Source of the DNA: Mycolicibacter virginiensis | GTDB taxonomy: Bacteria; Actinomycetota; Actinomycetes; Mycobacteriales; Mycobacteriaceae | DNA: 64,000 bases | Assembly: GCF_022374935.2 (NCBI RefSeq) | Contig: NZ_CP092430.2 | Coordinates: forward strand, 1,860,001 to 1,924,000 | Direction: 5' to 3' | Part shown: positions 25,170-34,404 of the stretch, piece by piece | Layout of the letters: the number at the start of each line of letters is the position of its first letter | Numbering within the stretch: the first letter of the stretch is position 1 | Made by a program: the position numbers and the translations under genes | The notes under the pieces: generated by a model | The model's input: only the letters and a program-made list of their open reading frames with translations | Databases searched by the model: none | What the model was told of the DNA's origin: nothing

Positions 25170-26705
25170 ATGGCGCAAGAGACAGGCCCCGCGTTGGGGA
25201 TGTCCGTCGGGGCAACCACATTGGCGGCGGTCACCGCCGATCGTGCGATCACCCGTCGGCCCGTGCTGACCCTGTTCCGGGATCGGCCATCCCAAATCGG
25301 CATGCCCTCGGAGAATTCCGCGGTGAGTTCCGAACTGCACGACCGTGGGCTCGTAGTGACCGATTTCGTGGATCGCGTCGGCGGCGGCTGTCCGGTGGTG
25401 GCGAGCGACGGATCTACCCACCGTCCCGAGCAGCTGCTCGCAGATGGGTTGCATGCCTTGGCGTACGCGGTGACCGAGGGACGTCCGATTCCGCCGGCGG
25501 TAGCGGTCACCTATCCCGCGCACTGGTCACGTGACGCCGTCGGCGCCCTGCGCACCGCGCTGGGGCGGGTTTCGGAGTGGGCGCAGCATCCGGTGTCGCT
25601 GATCTCTGACACGACGGCAGCTTTGACTGCGCTGCAAGCGAACCCGGGCCTACCCGATCACGGGATCATCGCGGTGTGTGATTTCGGGGGGAGCGGAACC
25701 AACGTCACCCTCGTCGACGCGGAGCGCGGTTTCGAACCGATCGGCGCAACCCGGCGCAGCACCGTCTTTTCCGGCGATGTGATCGACCAGGCGCTGCTGG
25801 ATCACGTGGTTGCCGATCTGGGTGGCAACGGCGACGGGCCTCCGACGGTGGGGTCGCTGACCCGGCTGCGCAGCCAGTGCCGTGATGCTAAGGAGCAGCT
25901 GTCGTCTGAGACGGTGGCCGAACTCGCGGGATTCCACGGCGGGGTATGGCTGACCCGGGTAGAACTCGACGAGGCCTTGCGCCAGCCGCTCGAGGGCTTC
26001 TACACCGTGTTGCAGAACACCTTGGACGACAACGAGATTGTTCCCGATGCGCTGTCGGCGATCGTGTCGGTCGGCGGCGGGGCGAACATGCCGACGGTCA
26101 CGACCGGTCTGTCGCAACGCTTCGGGGTCGCCGTAATCAGCTCGCCACGACCCCAGTTGACGGCGGCCATCGGCGCCGCGCTGAGCGTGGCCGGCAATGT
26201 GGTTGCCATCCCGAAGAAGACGCCGGTGACGGTGGCGCCGCCGCCGTTCCCGGAGTCGGCGCCGCCGCCGGAGCACGCTCCGCCACCGGTGCCCGAAAGC
26301 GTCCCGGAGGTGGGACTGCAACCGTTGGTGACGCCACCGCCACCGCCAGCGCGCCCGGTGCCCGCCGCGCCGCGCCAGCCCGTCGCACCGGAACCCGAGG
26401 AGATCGGCGGCCAGGGCGGCGGCGTGGAGTGGTATCGCCGGCCGGTCCCGGTGGTGATCTTGGCTGCGCTGGTCGCGATGTTGCTGGGCACGGTTGCCGT
26501 GCTGGTGCTGCGCCATGCCGCCGACACCGGACCTGGCCCGAGCGAGCTGACGACGGTGTCGTCGACGACAACCACCACCGCACCGTCCCCGACGTTCGAG
26601 CCGCCCCCGGCGTTCGCGCCCAGCCCCGAACCCATTTCGCCGAGCCTGCCCGAGATTCCCGAGAGCTCGGCGCCGGAACCCACCGAGAGTCCGGTCAGCC
26701 CCTAG
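25170..26705 (+). CDS. Hsp70-like actin-fold protein with C-terminal transmembrane anchor
   Basis: This 511-residue protein has an N-terminal actin/Hsp70 ATPase-like domain (residues 1-350). VTYPAHWSRDAVGALRTA, VCDFGGSGTNVTLVD and IVSVGGGANMPTV match the connect, phosphate-2 and adenosine motifs. There is no Hsp70 substrate-binding domain. Instead come a Pro-rich linker, one transmembrane helix (about 427-447) and an outside Ser/Thr/Pro-rich tail. Membrane-tethered DnaK relatives of this layout occur in mycobacteria; their role is unclear, possibly cell-envelope sensing. It overlaps the convergent methyltransferase by 4 bp. Confidence 0.82.
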   Translation: MAQETGPALGMSVGATTLAAVTADRAITRRPVLTLFRDRPSQIGMPSENSAVSSELHDRGLVVTDFVDRVGGGCPVVASDGSTHRPEQLLADGLHALAYAVTEGRPIPPAVAVTYPAHWSRDAVGALRTALGRVSEWAQHPVSLISDTTAALTALQANPGLPDHGIIAVCDFGGSGTNVTLVDAERGFEPIGATRRSTVFSGDVIDQALLDHVVADLGGNGDGPPTVGSLTRLRSQCRDAKEQLSSETVAELAGFHGGVWLTRVELDEALRQPLEGFYTVLQNTLDDNEIVPDALSAIVSVGGGANMPTVTTGLSQRFGVAVISSPRPQLTAAIGAALSVAGNVVAIPKKTPVTVAPPPFPESAPPPEHAPPPVPESVPEVGLQPLVTPPPPPARPVPAAPRQPVAPEPEEIGGQGGGVEWYRRPVPVVILAALVAMLLGTVAVLVLRHAADTGPGPSELTTVSSTTTTTAPSPTFEPPPAFAPSPEPISPSLPEIPESSAPEPTESPVSP

Positions 26706-27778
26706 CGCTGCTTGGCTAGAACGATCAGGGCCAGCGGAATCTGCACCTGCTGGGGGTTGCTCGCGAGCCGGGCGGCGACGCCGGCCTCGAGATGACGCAC
26801 GAAGTCGGCCGCGCGCGGATCGTCGGTGCCGCCGGCCAATGCGGAGGCCAGCGTGGGGAAGACGGCAGCGCTGACGAAGGCGGCCCAATGGGTGCCGAGT
26901 GCGACCGCATCGCCGTCGAGCAGGTATCGGTCCCAGAACCGGTCCTCGGCGTCGAACACCTCCAACCGCTCGATCGTCAGCGACTCGAACCGCCCCGCGG
27001 GCGCGAACGGCGCACGAAGTTCCTTCTCACTGCGGCCGAGCACCGGAATCGACATGCGGGCCACCTCATCACGAGTCAGTGCGCCATCGCGCACCTGCTC
27101 GTCAAGAACCGCGACGATCGCATCGAGCAGCGGCCCGTAACCCGATCGGCCGGCGGCATCGACGGCGGCGGTCAGCACCAGCAGCTTGCCGCCCGGACTC
27201 AGCTCCCGGCCGCGAAACGCCACGAAGTCATGCCAATCCTGGGCGGCCTGGCGGGTGTAGACGCGCCGCGCGGTGTCGTCGTCACTGTGCTCGACATGGA
27301 CGTGGTCGGCGAACTCGGGCAGCTCCCCGGCGGGCCGGCGCAGCCACATGGTCGACCAGGACGTCCAGCCCAGGTTCACGCTCTGCGAGGGCAGGATCTG
27401 GCTGTAGAACGACCGGCCTATCGCCGAGGGGAAGCTGGCGGTGTCCTTGCGGGCATAGCTGTCGGGATCGTCAGCCAGCGTGGTGAACAGCGCGGTGAAG
27501 TCGTTGTCCGGCAGGTCGGTATGGACGACCAACACGGCATGGTCGGTCCGGGTTCGCCTTCGGAACGCCGCGATGGCGGCCCCGATCGGAAGCAGTGAGT
27601 TGTAGCCGGTGGCGGCGCCATAGTCGGCGACGACGATCGGCCGCGGCGCGGCGGGCAGCGGAACCGTCGCCGCGAGCTGGGCGAAAACACCGGTCGCGTG
27701 GGCCAGTCCGGCCGCCTGCAACCGGTTCGAGGGAGCGCCGCCGGGCTCGGGGCGGACCACGATGCTCGACTCTGGCAT
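26702..27778 (-). CDS. SABATH-family SAM-dependent carboxyl methyltransferase
   Basis: This 358-residue protein resembles the plant SABATH (methyltransferase 7) enzymes that methylate the carboxyl group of small acids. The SAM-binding segment is VVADYGAATGYNSL. The substrate-side loop SFYSQILPSQSVNLGWTSWS corresponds to the family's SFY-x-RLFPS-x-S-x2-(F/G)-x2-SS motif, and ELSPGGKLLVL is the conserved GG-x(K/R)-hhh strand. Related proteins occur in some mycobacteria. The substrate is unknown; a volatile or signalling methyl ester is possible (inference). Confidence 0.82.
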   Translation of the reverse strand: MPESSIVVRPEPGGAPSNRLQAAGLAHATGVFAQLAATVPLPAAPRPIVVADYGAATGYNSLLPIGAAIAAFRRRTRTDHAVLVVHTDLPDNDFTALFTTLADDPDSYARKDTASFPSAIGRSFYSQILPSQSVNLGWTSWSTMWLRRPAGELPEFADHVHVEHSDDDTARRVYTRQAAQDWHDFVAFRGRELSPGGKLLVLTAAVDAAGRSGYGPLLDAIVAVLDEQVRDGALTRDEVARMSIPVLGRSEKELRAPFAPAGRFESLTIERLEVFDAEDRFWDRYLLDGDAVALGTHWAAFVSAAVFPTLASALAGGTDDPRAADFVRHLEAGVAARLASNPQQVQIPLALIVLAKQR

Positions 27779-27860
27779 GGCACCTCCGACCCGGCGAGAC
27801 CGTCATCGATATCCACCACTGACGGTAGCGGCATCGGCGATCCGTGGCACACTTCCGTAA

Positions 27861-28577
27861 GTGGGCGCACAGCGGGCGATCGGACGCATTCCGATCGTGG
27901 TGGCAGCCGGCCTGATGACCATTGGGGTGATCGGCTTCGTGGTCGCGCTGATTCTCAACGTCTTTGTGCTGGACCGCTACGACGCCTATGGCGAAGTGCC
28001 GATCCCGGGCTCGGGCAGGGTGCATCTGCCGGCGGGCGAGGTGACGGTCAATCTGCACACCCGGGTCATCTCAAGTCCCACCGGCGGTGGACTGCCCGTC
28101 CCACCGATCAGCGTGACGGTGACACCGCCGGACGGCGTGCCCGATCCGGAGTTCCAGGAAAGCGTCGGGATGACCACCACGGTCAACAACGACGCCCGGC
28201 GGCGGCTGTGGCGGATATACGTGGCCGAGGCCGGCGACTACCAGATCGCCACCGACGGGCAGGTCGGCGCCTATATCGCTCCGCGGCTGGCCTTCGGCAA
28301 GCCCGCCGGCCAATCGACGCTGCTGTGGGTGTTTCCGGTGATCTTCGTTCTGGGGCTCGTAGATCTGATCGCTGGTCGGATGTTGGCGGCCCGCCGTCGC
28401 CGCCCCACGGTGGAGACGGTCGGCACGGGAACGGAATTGAGCCACGACAGGTTCGTGCCCGAGGGCGAAGGAATCCGGATCGAGCAGCTCAAAACGATAA
28501 CGGCGCTGCGTGATTCGGGAGCGCTGACCGAGCAGGAGTTCGCCGAAGAGAAGCGGCGAATCCTGCGCGGGCACTAG
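27861..28577 (+). CDS. Two-helix membrane protein with C-terminal SHOCT domain
   Basis: This 238-residue protein has a transmembrane helix near residues 10-35 (VVAAGLMTIGVIGFVVALIL) and a second near 155-175. The extracytoplasmic beta-rich segment between them is about 115 residues. The C-terminus, from about 205, is a SHOCT motif (IEQLKTITALRDSGALTEQE). SHOCT segments are short C-terminal helices that often occur in membrane or oligomerising proteins. The start is GTG 27861, in an 82-bp divergent gap with the methyltransferase. Function is unknown. Confidence 0.75.
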   Translation: MGAQRAIGRIPIVVAAGLMTIGVIGFVVALILNVFVLDRYDAYGEVPIPGSGRVHLPAGEVTVNLHTRVISSPTGGGLPVPPISVTVTPPDGVPDPEFQESVGMTTTVNNDARRRLWRIYVAEAGDYQIATDGQVGAYIAPRLAFGKPAGQSTLLWVFPVIFVLGLVDLIAGRMLAARRRRPTVETVGTGTELSHDRFVPEGEGIRIEQLKTITALRDSGALTEQEFAEEKRRILRGH

Positions 28578-28587
28578 GCGCGCATCG

Positions 28588-29220
28588 TCAGTGGCCGCGC
28601 GCCACCCACTCGTCGTAGTGGACCAATTCGTCACCGATGCGCGTGCTGTCGCCGTGCCCGGTGTAGACGACGGTGTCGGCCGGCAGTTCGCCGAGCCGCC
28701 CGGAGATCGACGCCAGGATCGTCGGGAAGTCCGAGAACGAGCGGCCGGTCGCCCCCGGGCCGCCGCAGAACAAGGTGTCGCCGCTGAATACCGCGCCCAG
28801 CTCCGGTGCATGCCAGCACACCGAGCCCGGCGAGTGGCCGGGGGTGTGCAGCGCCCGCAATTCCAGGCCTCCGACAGTGAGCGTGTCGCCGTCGGCCACA
28901 GCCCGAAAGTCGCTGTCCGGGTGCGTCATCTGCCACAGCATGTCGTCGCCAGGGTGCAGCAGCACCGGTGCGTCGAGCGCCCGACCCAGCTCAGGTGCCA
29001 CCGTGATGTGGTCGTTGTGGCCATGCGTGCACACCACCGCCACCACGTTGCGCCCGCCGACGGCTTCGATAATCGGAGCGGCGTCGTGGGCTGCGTCGAA
29101 GACCACCACATCGGAATCGTCACCGACGATCCAGATGTTGTTGTCGACTTCCCAACTGCCGCCGTCGAGTTCGAATGTGCCGTGAGTGATGACCCGCTGA
29201 ATCGGACTGGCAGAGGTCAT
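28588..29220 (-). CDS. Metallo-beta-lactamase fold hydrolase linked to mscR
   Basis: This 210-residue glyoxalase II-like hydrolase has the zinc motif CTHGHNDH, further ligands in HTPGHSPGS, an Asp in FSGDTLF and a C-terminal His (YTGHGDST). It overlaps the upstream dehydrogenase gene by ATGA, so the two are translationally coupled. The same pairing occurs in M. tuberculosis (Rv2259/Rv2260, from memory). Given that the partner forms S-formylmycothiol from formaldehyde, a role as S-acylmycothiol thioesterase is an attractive inference, not shown by sequence. Confidence 0.88.
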   Translation of the reverse strand: MTSASPIQRVITHGTFELDGGSWEVDNNIWIVGDDSDVVVFDAAHDAAPIIEAVGGRNVVAVVCTHGHNDHITVAPELGRALDAPVLLHPGDDMLWQMTHPDSDFRAVADGDTLTVGGLELRALHTPGHSPGSVCWHAPELGAVFSGDTLFCGGPGATGRSFSDFPTILASISGRLGELPADTVVYTGHGDSTRIGDELVHYDEWVARGH

Positions 29221-30302
29221 AGCACCACGACCGACCGCAGTACCTCGCCGCCGTGCATGCGTCCGAACGCCTTCTCGACATCGTTCAGCCCGATGCGTTC
29301 GGAGACGAACTTGTCCAGCGGAAGCCGGCCCTGCAGGTAAAGGCTGATCAGGGTGGGGAAGTCGCGCTCGGGCAGGCAGTCGCCGTACCAGGAGGACTTC
29401 AGCGAACCGCCGCGGGAGAAGAAGTCGATCAGCGGCATCTCCAGCTGCATGTCCGGGGTCGGAACTCCCACCAGCACAACGGTTCCGGCCAGGTCGCGTG
29501 CGTAGAAAGCCTGCTTCCAGGTCTCCGGACGCCCGACGGCGTCGATCACCACATCGGCACCGAAACCGTCGGTCAGATCCTGGATGGTCTCCACCGGGTC
29601 GAGCTCGCGGGCGTTGATGGTGTGGGTGGCGCCGAATTCACGCGCCCAATTCAGCTTGGTGTTGTCGGTGTCGACCGCGATGATGCGCCGGGCACCCACC
29701 AGGGCCGCCCCGGCGATCGCGGCGTCGCCCACACCGCCGCACCCGATCACCGCGACGGTGTCATCGCGGGTGACGCCGCCGGTGTTGATCGCGGCGCCCA
29801 GACCGGCCATCACGCCGCAGCCCAACAGCCCGGCCACCGCGGGGTCAGCGCTCGGATCGACCTTGGTGCACTGACCTTCGTGAACCAGGGTCTTGTCGGC
29901 GAACGCCCCGATGCCCAGCGCCGGGGTGAGCTCGGTGCCGTCGGTCAGCGTCATCGGAACCGAGGCGTTGAAGGTGTCGAAGCACAGATGCGGGCGGCCG
30001 CGCTTGCAGGCGCGGCACTGTCCGCACACCGCACGCCAGTTCAGGATCACGAAGTCGCCGGGCGCGACCGCGGTGACCGCCGATCCCACCGACTCAACCG
30101 TGCCGGAGGCCTCGTGGCCCAGCAGGAACGGGTAGCTGTCGTTGATACCGCCGTCGCGGTAGGTCAGGTCGGTGTGGCATACCCCGCAGGCGGTGATGGC
30201 GACGACGACGTCGTTGGCACCGGGTTCGGGAATGACGATGTCGGTCACCTCGACCGGCTTGCCCTTTTCACGGGAGATCACCCCGCGCACTGTCTGACTC
30301 AT
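29217..30302 (-). CDS. mscR: Mycothiol-dependent formaldehyde dehydrogenase / S-nitrosomycothiol reductase
   Basis: This 361-residue class III zinc alcohol dehydrogenase uses mycothiol, the actinobacterial thiol, to detoxify formaldehyde and S-nitrosothiols. Catalytic zinc ligands lie in CGVCHTD and GHEASG. The structural zinc site is the four-Cys lobe [18 protein letters not shown] binding is [15 protein letters not shown]. Length and motifs fit M. tuberculosis Rv2259 (AdhE2/MscR). The downstream MBL hydrolase overlaps it by 4 bp. The upstream amidohydrolase ends 9 bp before its start, so the three may share a transcript. Confidence 0.9.
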   Translation of the reverse strand: MSQTVRGVISREKGKPVEVTDIVIPEPGANDVVVAITACGVCHTDLTYRDGGINDSYPFLLGHEASGTVESVGSAVTAVAPGDFVILNWRAVCGQCRACKRGRPHLCFDTFNASVPMTLTDGTELTPALGIGAFADKTLVHEGQCTKVDPSADPAVAGLLGCGVMAGLGAAINTGGVTRDDTVAVIGCGGVGDAAIAGAALVGARRIIAVDTDNTKLNWAREFGATHTINARELDPVETIQDLTDGFGADVVIDAVGRPETWKQAFYARDLAGTVVLVGVPTPDMQLEMPLIDFFSRGGSLKSSWYGDCLPERDFPTLISLYLQGRLPLDKFVSERIGLNDVEKAFGRMHGGEVLRSVVVL

Positions 30303-30311
30303 GGGGTCACC

Positions 30312-32117
30312 TTATGTTGCCGGTGTGGCGTCCGATGCGCTGGCTTGCGTGGCCGGCACGCCCGGGGCCGGGGTGCGGGTGTCGGCACGCAGGAAGCTCC
30401 CGGTGCGCTGCGTCCCGAGCACGCTGGTGGGCTGACCGTCGAGGACCACCGCTTGGCCGGCGATGAATACGGCGCTGACGGCTTCGTCGTTGCGGTTGAC
30501 CATGCGTGACATTCCGCCGTAGTGGTCGAAGGATTCCTCGGCGTAGGCGTCGAGGGTGTCGTCGAGATGCGCGGGGTCGATGACCACCACGTCGGCGCGG
30601 TCGCCGACGCGCAGGTGACCGGCGTCGACCCGGTACCAGTCGGCGAGTTCACCGGTCAGCCGGTGCACCGCCTGCTCGACCGACAAGAACGCCTGCCCGG
30701 ACTGCTGGGCGTCCAGGACGTGGCGCAGCAACCGCAGGCCCATGTTGTAGAACGCCATGTTGCGCAGGTGCGCGCCCGCATCCGAGAAACCGATCTGGAT
30801 GCCGGGTTCGGCGGCGAGTGTTTTGAGCACCTCGGGCCGATCGTTCGAGATCGTGGTGTGCCAGCGCAGGGCGGTCCCGTGCTCGAGGACGAGATCGAGG
30901 AAGGCATCGACGGGATGCACTCCGCCGCGCTCGATTCCGACCTGCCCGAAGGACTTTCCGATCACCGAGGCGTCCGGGCAGGCGACGATCTCGGCGTCGA
31001 AGAAGTCGCGGTGCCAGACCCGCGGTCCATACTTGTTCTCGTAGTCCTTGCGGAAGCGTCGCCGGTAGGCCTCATCCCGCATCAACTTGTCGCGCTCGAG
31101 TGACTCGCGAAGATGCAGTGCCTCGGCTCCCGAGCCGAACTCTTCGAAGATCACCAGGTCGATGCCGTCGGCGTACACCTCGAACGGCACCGGCAGGTGC
31201 TGCCAGCGGAAATTGGCGCCCAACTTATTGAGCAGGCGCGATGACTTGATGATGGTCGGAATCGCCAGCCGGTTGCTCTTGACGTCGGCGGCGGCCAGCA
31301 GAGTGGTTTTGAGCGGCCGGCGGAATATCCCCAGGGCCTGGGCCAGCTGAGACACCACATCGAACGGGTTCTTGACGTCCGGTCCGGCCTGCAGGATCCG
31401 CCCAGTGCGGCGCAGCTTCGACTTGAGCCGACGCAATTCCTTGGGTTTGGCATACGTCGACGGCAACGTGCGCGAGCGGCAGACTTCGCCGTCCATTTTA
31501 TCGAAAAGCAGCTGCTGGGAAGACATTCCGACGAATCCCGCCTGCAATGCCTCGTCCAGCATCTGTTCCATACGGGCCTGCTCGGCCGCCGTGGGACGCT
31601 CATCCGATCGGGTGGCGCGGTCCAATCCCATGGTCGCGGCGCGCATGTCGGAATGCCCGATGAGTGCCGTCACATTGGGTCCGAGCGGCAGTTTCTCCAA
31701 GCTGGCGATGTAGTCCTCACAGCTCGACCAGGTCTTGTGCGCATCGATGGTGTCGACCACGTACTGGCGCGGGATGGCCTCCACCCGGCCGAACAGGTCA
31801 CCGGCATCCTGGCCGTCGACGTGGATGGTGGACAGCGAGCACGAGCCCACCAGCACCGTGGTCACGCCGTGGCGCACCGACTCCGACAGCGAAGGTGCCA
31901 GGAGTATCTCGACGTCGTAGTGAGTGTGGATGTCGAGCAGTCCGGGCATCACCCACTTGCCGGCCGCGTCGATCACCCGATTGCAGCCCGACTCGTCGAG
32001 TGGTTCGGCCGAGATGACGGCGACGTGCCCGTCGCGGATACCGATATTGCGGATCGCCGACGGCGCCCCGGTGCCGTCGAACCATCGGCCGCCACGGATC
32101 ACGGTGTCAAAGCTCAC
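30312..32117 (-). CDS. Amidohydrolase, N-acyl-D-amino-acid deacylase family
   Basis: This 601-residue metal-dependent hydrolase of the D-aminoacylase branch has the metal motif DIHTHYD after WVMPGLLDI. A later metal/catalytic region includes TALIGHSDMR, and FSDAGAH carries the conserved Asp. The beta-sandwich halves are at both ends (VIRGGRWFDGTGAP and AGQAVVLDGQPTS). The GTG at 32117 has AAAGGA upstream; the 21 extra codons in the open frame are not used. It is divergent from an AraC regulator whose candidate binding repeats lie between the two genes. Substrate specificity is uncertain. Confidence 0.85.
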   Translation of the reverse strand: MSFDTVIRGGRWFDGTGAPSAIRNIGIRDGHVAVISAEPLDESGCNRVIDAAGKWVMPGLLDIHTHYDVEILLAPSLSESVRHGVTTVLVGSCSLSTIHVDGQDAGDLFGRVEAIPRQYVVDTIDAHKTWSSCEDYIASLEKLPLGPNVTALIGHSDMRAATMGLDRATRSDERPTAAEQARMEQMLDEALQAGFVGMSSQQLLFDKMDGEVCRSRTLPSTYAKPKELRRLKSKLRRTGRILQAGPDVKNPFDVVSQLAQALGIFRRPLKTTLLAAADVKSNRLAIPTIIKSSRLLNKLGANFRWQHLPVPFEVYADGIDLVIFEEFGSGAEALHLRESLERDKLMRDEAYRRRFRKDYENKYGPRVWHRDFFDAEIVACPDASVIGKSFGQVGIERGGVHPVDAFLDLVLEHGTALRWHTTISNDRPEVLKTLAAEPGIQIGFSDAGAHLRNMAFYNMGLRLLRHVLDAQQSGQAFLSVEQAVHRLTGELADWYRVDAGHLRVGDRADVVVIDPAHLDDTLDAYAEESFDHYGGMSRMVNRNDEAVSAVFIAGQAVVLDGQPTSVLGTQRTGSFLRADTRTPAPGVPATQASASDATPAT

Positions 32118-32173
32118 GGGTATTCCTTTCCGCCGAATGCCGTTCCAGCATGTCTCGCAAGACGGGCGAAGTC

Positions 32174-32211
32174 TTGACATCTGCGGACATTTCTTTGATA
32201 TTTGCGGACAT
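32174..32211 (+). promoter_or_regulatory. Tandem 17-bp direct repeats, candidate AraC-family operator
   Basis: Two 17-bp copies, TTGACATCTGCGGACAT (32174-32190) and TTGATATTTGCGGACAT (32195-32211), differ at two positions and are offset by 21 bp, two helical turns. This is the usual geometry of AraC/XylS half-sites. They lie between the amidohydrolase start (32117, minus) and the AraC gene, and the second copy runs into the AraC start codon, suggesting autoregulation. Confidence 0.55.
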
Positions 32212-33292
32212 GTCGGTGGTGCGCGGCACCGCGCTGTCGGGATACCCGGAGCTGGTCACCGAGCTCGGCGGTGATCCCGGGGCATTGCTGCTGGTTGCTG
32301 GGGTGCCAGACGGGTCCGTCGGAGCCCACGACATCTTCGTGCCGTACCGCGCGGTGATCCTGGCTGTTGAATCTGCGGCGACTGCAACGGGCTGCCCGGA
32401 TTTCGGGCGCCGCCTGGCCTTACGCCAAGACATCGGCAACTTCGGGCCGCTGGGCGTGGCCGCACGCACCGCGGCCACCGTCGGCGGCGGATTCTCGATC
32501 GTGGAGCGGTTCTTGTCCGCCTACAGCCCGGCGATCTCGGCGCGCATCATCCCGGGGGCCCGTGCCGGCGGTTCAGCGAGGCTCGACGCAGGAGAGGGGA
32601 AGCTGGGACCGCCGCATGAACCAGGCGAATCGTTCTATGCGTTCGAGGTGCTCATCGAGCGGTCCCCGCCGCATCCGCAGACCACCGAACTGTCGCTGGG
32701 GGTGTCGCTGGGGATCATGCGGATGATGTTCGACGCCCCGTATGCGCCGCTGTCGGTGCACCTTCCGCACGAAGCGCTCACCCCGGTGCGCGACTATCTG
32801 GCCTACTTCGGCTGCCGGCCCTACTTCGCGCAGCCGGTGGCCGGATTCACCTTCCGCACTGTCGATCTGGACCGCCCCCTGCACCGGGACGACCAGGCGC
32901 ATCAGGCGATGGTGCGCTATCTCAGTGGCATCACCGCCGAATCGCCGGGCATCGCGGGGTCGGTCCGCGCGATGGCACGCCAGCTGTTGCCCACCGGCGC
33001 CGTGAGCCTGGAGTTGATCGCCGGTCAGCTCGGCCTGCACCCCAAGACGCTGCATCGGCGGCTGGCCGCCGAGGAGACGACGTTTGCCGCGCTGGTCGAC
33101 GGCGTCCGCCGCGATGCCGCCCATCGCTACCTGCGTGACACCGACATCAGCCTGGCGCACCTGACCCGTGAACTCGGCTACGCCGAGCAGAGCGTGCTCA
33201 GCCGGTCATGCCAGCGCTGGTTCGGGTGCAGCGCGACCAGTCACCGCAAGGCGGTCCGTGCGGTGACTGGGTTCGACGGCCCCGGTAGCTGA
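32210..33292 (+). CDS. AraC-family transcriptional regulator
   Basis: This 360-residue regulator has an N-terminal arabinose-binding-like domain of the mycobacterial type (RGTALSGYPELVTELGGDPG to about residue 200) and a C-terminal double HTH. SLELIAGQLGLHPKTLHRRL is the first helix-turn-helix and AHLTRELGYAEQSVLSRS the second. I take the ATG at 32210 because the 20 codons upstream coincide with the direct repeats. The divergent neighbour (amidohydrolase) is the likely target. Its stop codon lies inside a local duplicated sequence. Confidence 0.82.
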   Translation: MSVVRGTALSGYPELVTELGGDPGALLLVAGVPDGSVGAHDIFVPYRAVILAVESAATATGCPDFGRRLALRQDIGNFGPLGVAARTAATVGGGFSIVERFLSAYSPAISARIIPGARAGGSARLDAGEGKLGPPHEPGESFYAFEVLIERSPPHPQTTELSLGVSLGIMRMMFDAPYAPLSVHLPHEALTPVRDYLAYFGCRPYFAQPVAGFTFRTVDLDRPLHRDDQAHQAMVRYLSGITAESPGIAGSVRAMARQLLPTGAVSLELIAGQLGLHPKTLHRRLAAEETTFAALVDGVRRDAAHRYLRDTDISLAHLTRELGYAEQSVLSRSCQRWFGCSATSHRKAVRAVTGFDGPGS

Positions 33293-33421
33293 TGGCGGTG
33301 ACCTGTTTCGCCCGCAAGTGGGAGGTGCCCCCATCGCCCGGCTTCGCTGCGCTCGTAGTCCCCGCTGTGCTGATGGCGGTGACCTGCTTCGCCCGGCTTC
33401 GCCGCGCTCGCAGTCCCCGCT
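33288..33421. repeat. Imperfect tandem duplication between the AraC and serine hydrolase genes
   Basis: Copy 1 (33288-33366) and copy 2 (33369-33421) share GCTGATGGCGGTGACCTG-(T/C)-TTCGCCCG at their left ends and GGCTTCGC-(T/C)-GCGCTCG-(T/C)-AGTCCCCGCT at their right ends. Copy 2 lacks an internal segment of about 26 bp. The core CCCGGCTTCGC-GCGCTCG resembles dispersed intergenic repeats common in mycobacterial genomes. The AraC stop codon lies in copy 1. Confidence 0.7.
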
Positions 33422-33435
33422 TAGGCTGGCCTGCG

Positions 33436-34269
33436 ATGTCTGCCGCTGACGCTCTCGCCGCCCTCGACGACTGGCCGGTCGGTCACGCGGCCGCCGCGGT
33501 GATCGGCCCGAACGGGGTGCTGGCCACCCACGGCGATACCGCCCGACCGTTCTACCTCGCGTCGGTGACCAAGCCCCTGGTGGCGCGGGCGGTGCAGGTC
33601 GCGGTGGAGGAGGGGGCCGTCGAACTCGACACCCCGGCCGGGCCGCCGGGTGCCACGGTGCGACATCTGCTCGCGCACGCCTCCGGGCTCTCGCCGGACT
33701 CCGATCGCGTCCTGGCTAAGCCCGGCACCCGGCGGGTCTACTCCAACCACGGCTTCGCGGTGCTGGCCGAAGCTGTGCAGCAAGAGTCCGGGATCGAGTT
33801 CGGCCGCTACCTCGCCGAGGCGGTGTTCGAGCCGCTGGGCATGACGGACAGTCGGCTGGACGGGGGAGCGCCGGCAGCCGGTTTCGGTGGTACCTCGACC
33901 GTCGCGGACCTGGCCGCTTTCGCCGGCGACCTGCTGACCCCGGTCACGGTGTCGCCGGAGCTGCACGCCGAGGCCACCCGCGTGCAGTTTCCCGGCCTGG
34001 ACGGTGTGTTGCCCGGCTACGGGCCGCAGCGGCCGAACGACTGGGGGTTGGGCTTCGAGATCCGGGACGGCAAGACACCGCACTGGACCGGTGCGGACAA
34101 CTCGGCGCGGACGTTCGGCCATTTCGGCCAGTCAGGCACCCTGATCTGGGCTGATCCGGCGATCGAGCGGGCGCTGGTAGTGCTCACCGACCGCGACTTC
34201 GGGGACTGGGTCACCGGCCGGTGGCCTGAGCTGTCCGACGCCGTGGTGGCTGCGTACAGCCGGGACTAG
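33436..34269 (+). CDS. Serine hydrolase of the beta-lactamase / class C PBP family
   Basis: This 277-residue esterase/peptidase-like protein has the S-x2-K motif SVTK (in YLASVTKPLVAR), the Y-x-N motif YSN and the C-terminal H-x-G motif HFGQSG. There is no signal peptide from the ATG at 33436, so it is probably cytoplasmic. The 48 codons upstream in the open frame lie within the duplicated intergenic repeat and are rejected. Position and length match my recollection of M. tuberculosis Rv2257c. The true substrate is unknown; beta-lactam hydrolysis is unlikely for this subgroup. Confidence 0.85.
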   Translation: MSAADALAALDDWPVGHAAAAVIGPNGVLATHGDTARPFYLASVTKPLVARAVQVAVEEGAVELDTPAGPPGATVRHLLAHASGLSPDSDRVLAKPGTRRVYSNHGFAVLAEAVQQESGIEFGRYLAEAVFEPLGMTDSRLDGGAPAAGFGGTSTVADLAAFAGDLLTPVTVSPELHAEATRVQFPGLDGVLPGYGPQRPNDWGLGFEIRDGKTPHWTGADNSARTFGHFGQSGTLIWADPAIERALVVLTDRDFGDWVTGRWPELSDAVVAAYSRD

Positions 34270-34404
34270 CCAACAGGCGTCACACAAGGCACAATAGACA
34301 CATACAACACTGAATACACTCCAGTTTCTGCAGCAACACTGCTCATGCTCGGTACCACCAGGTCGTTGGGGAAGACGTCCCTCGTGGATCCGAAGGAGCA
34401 ACTG

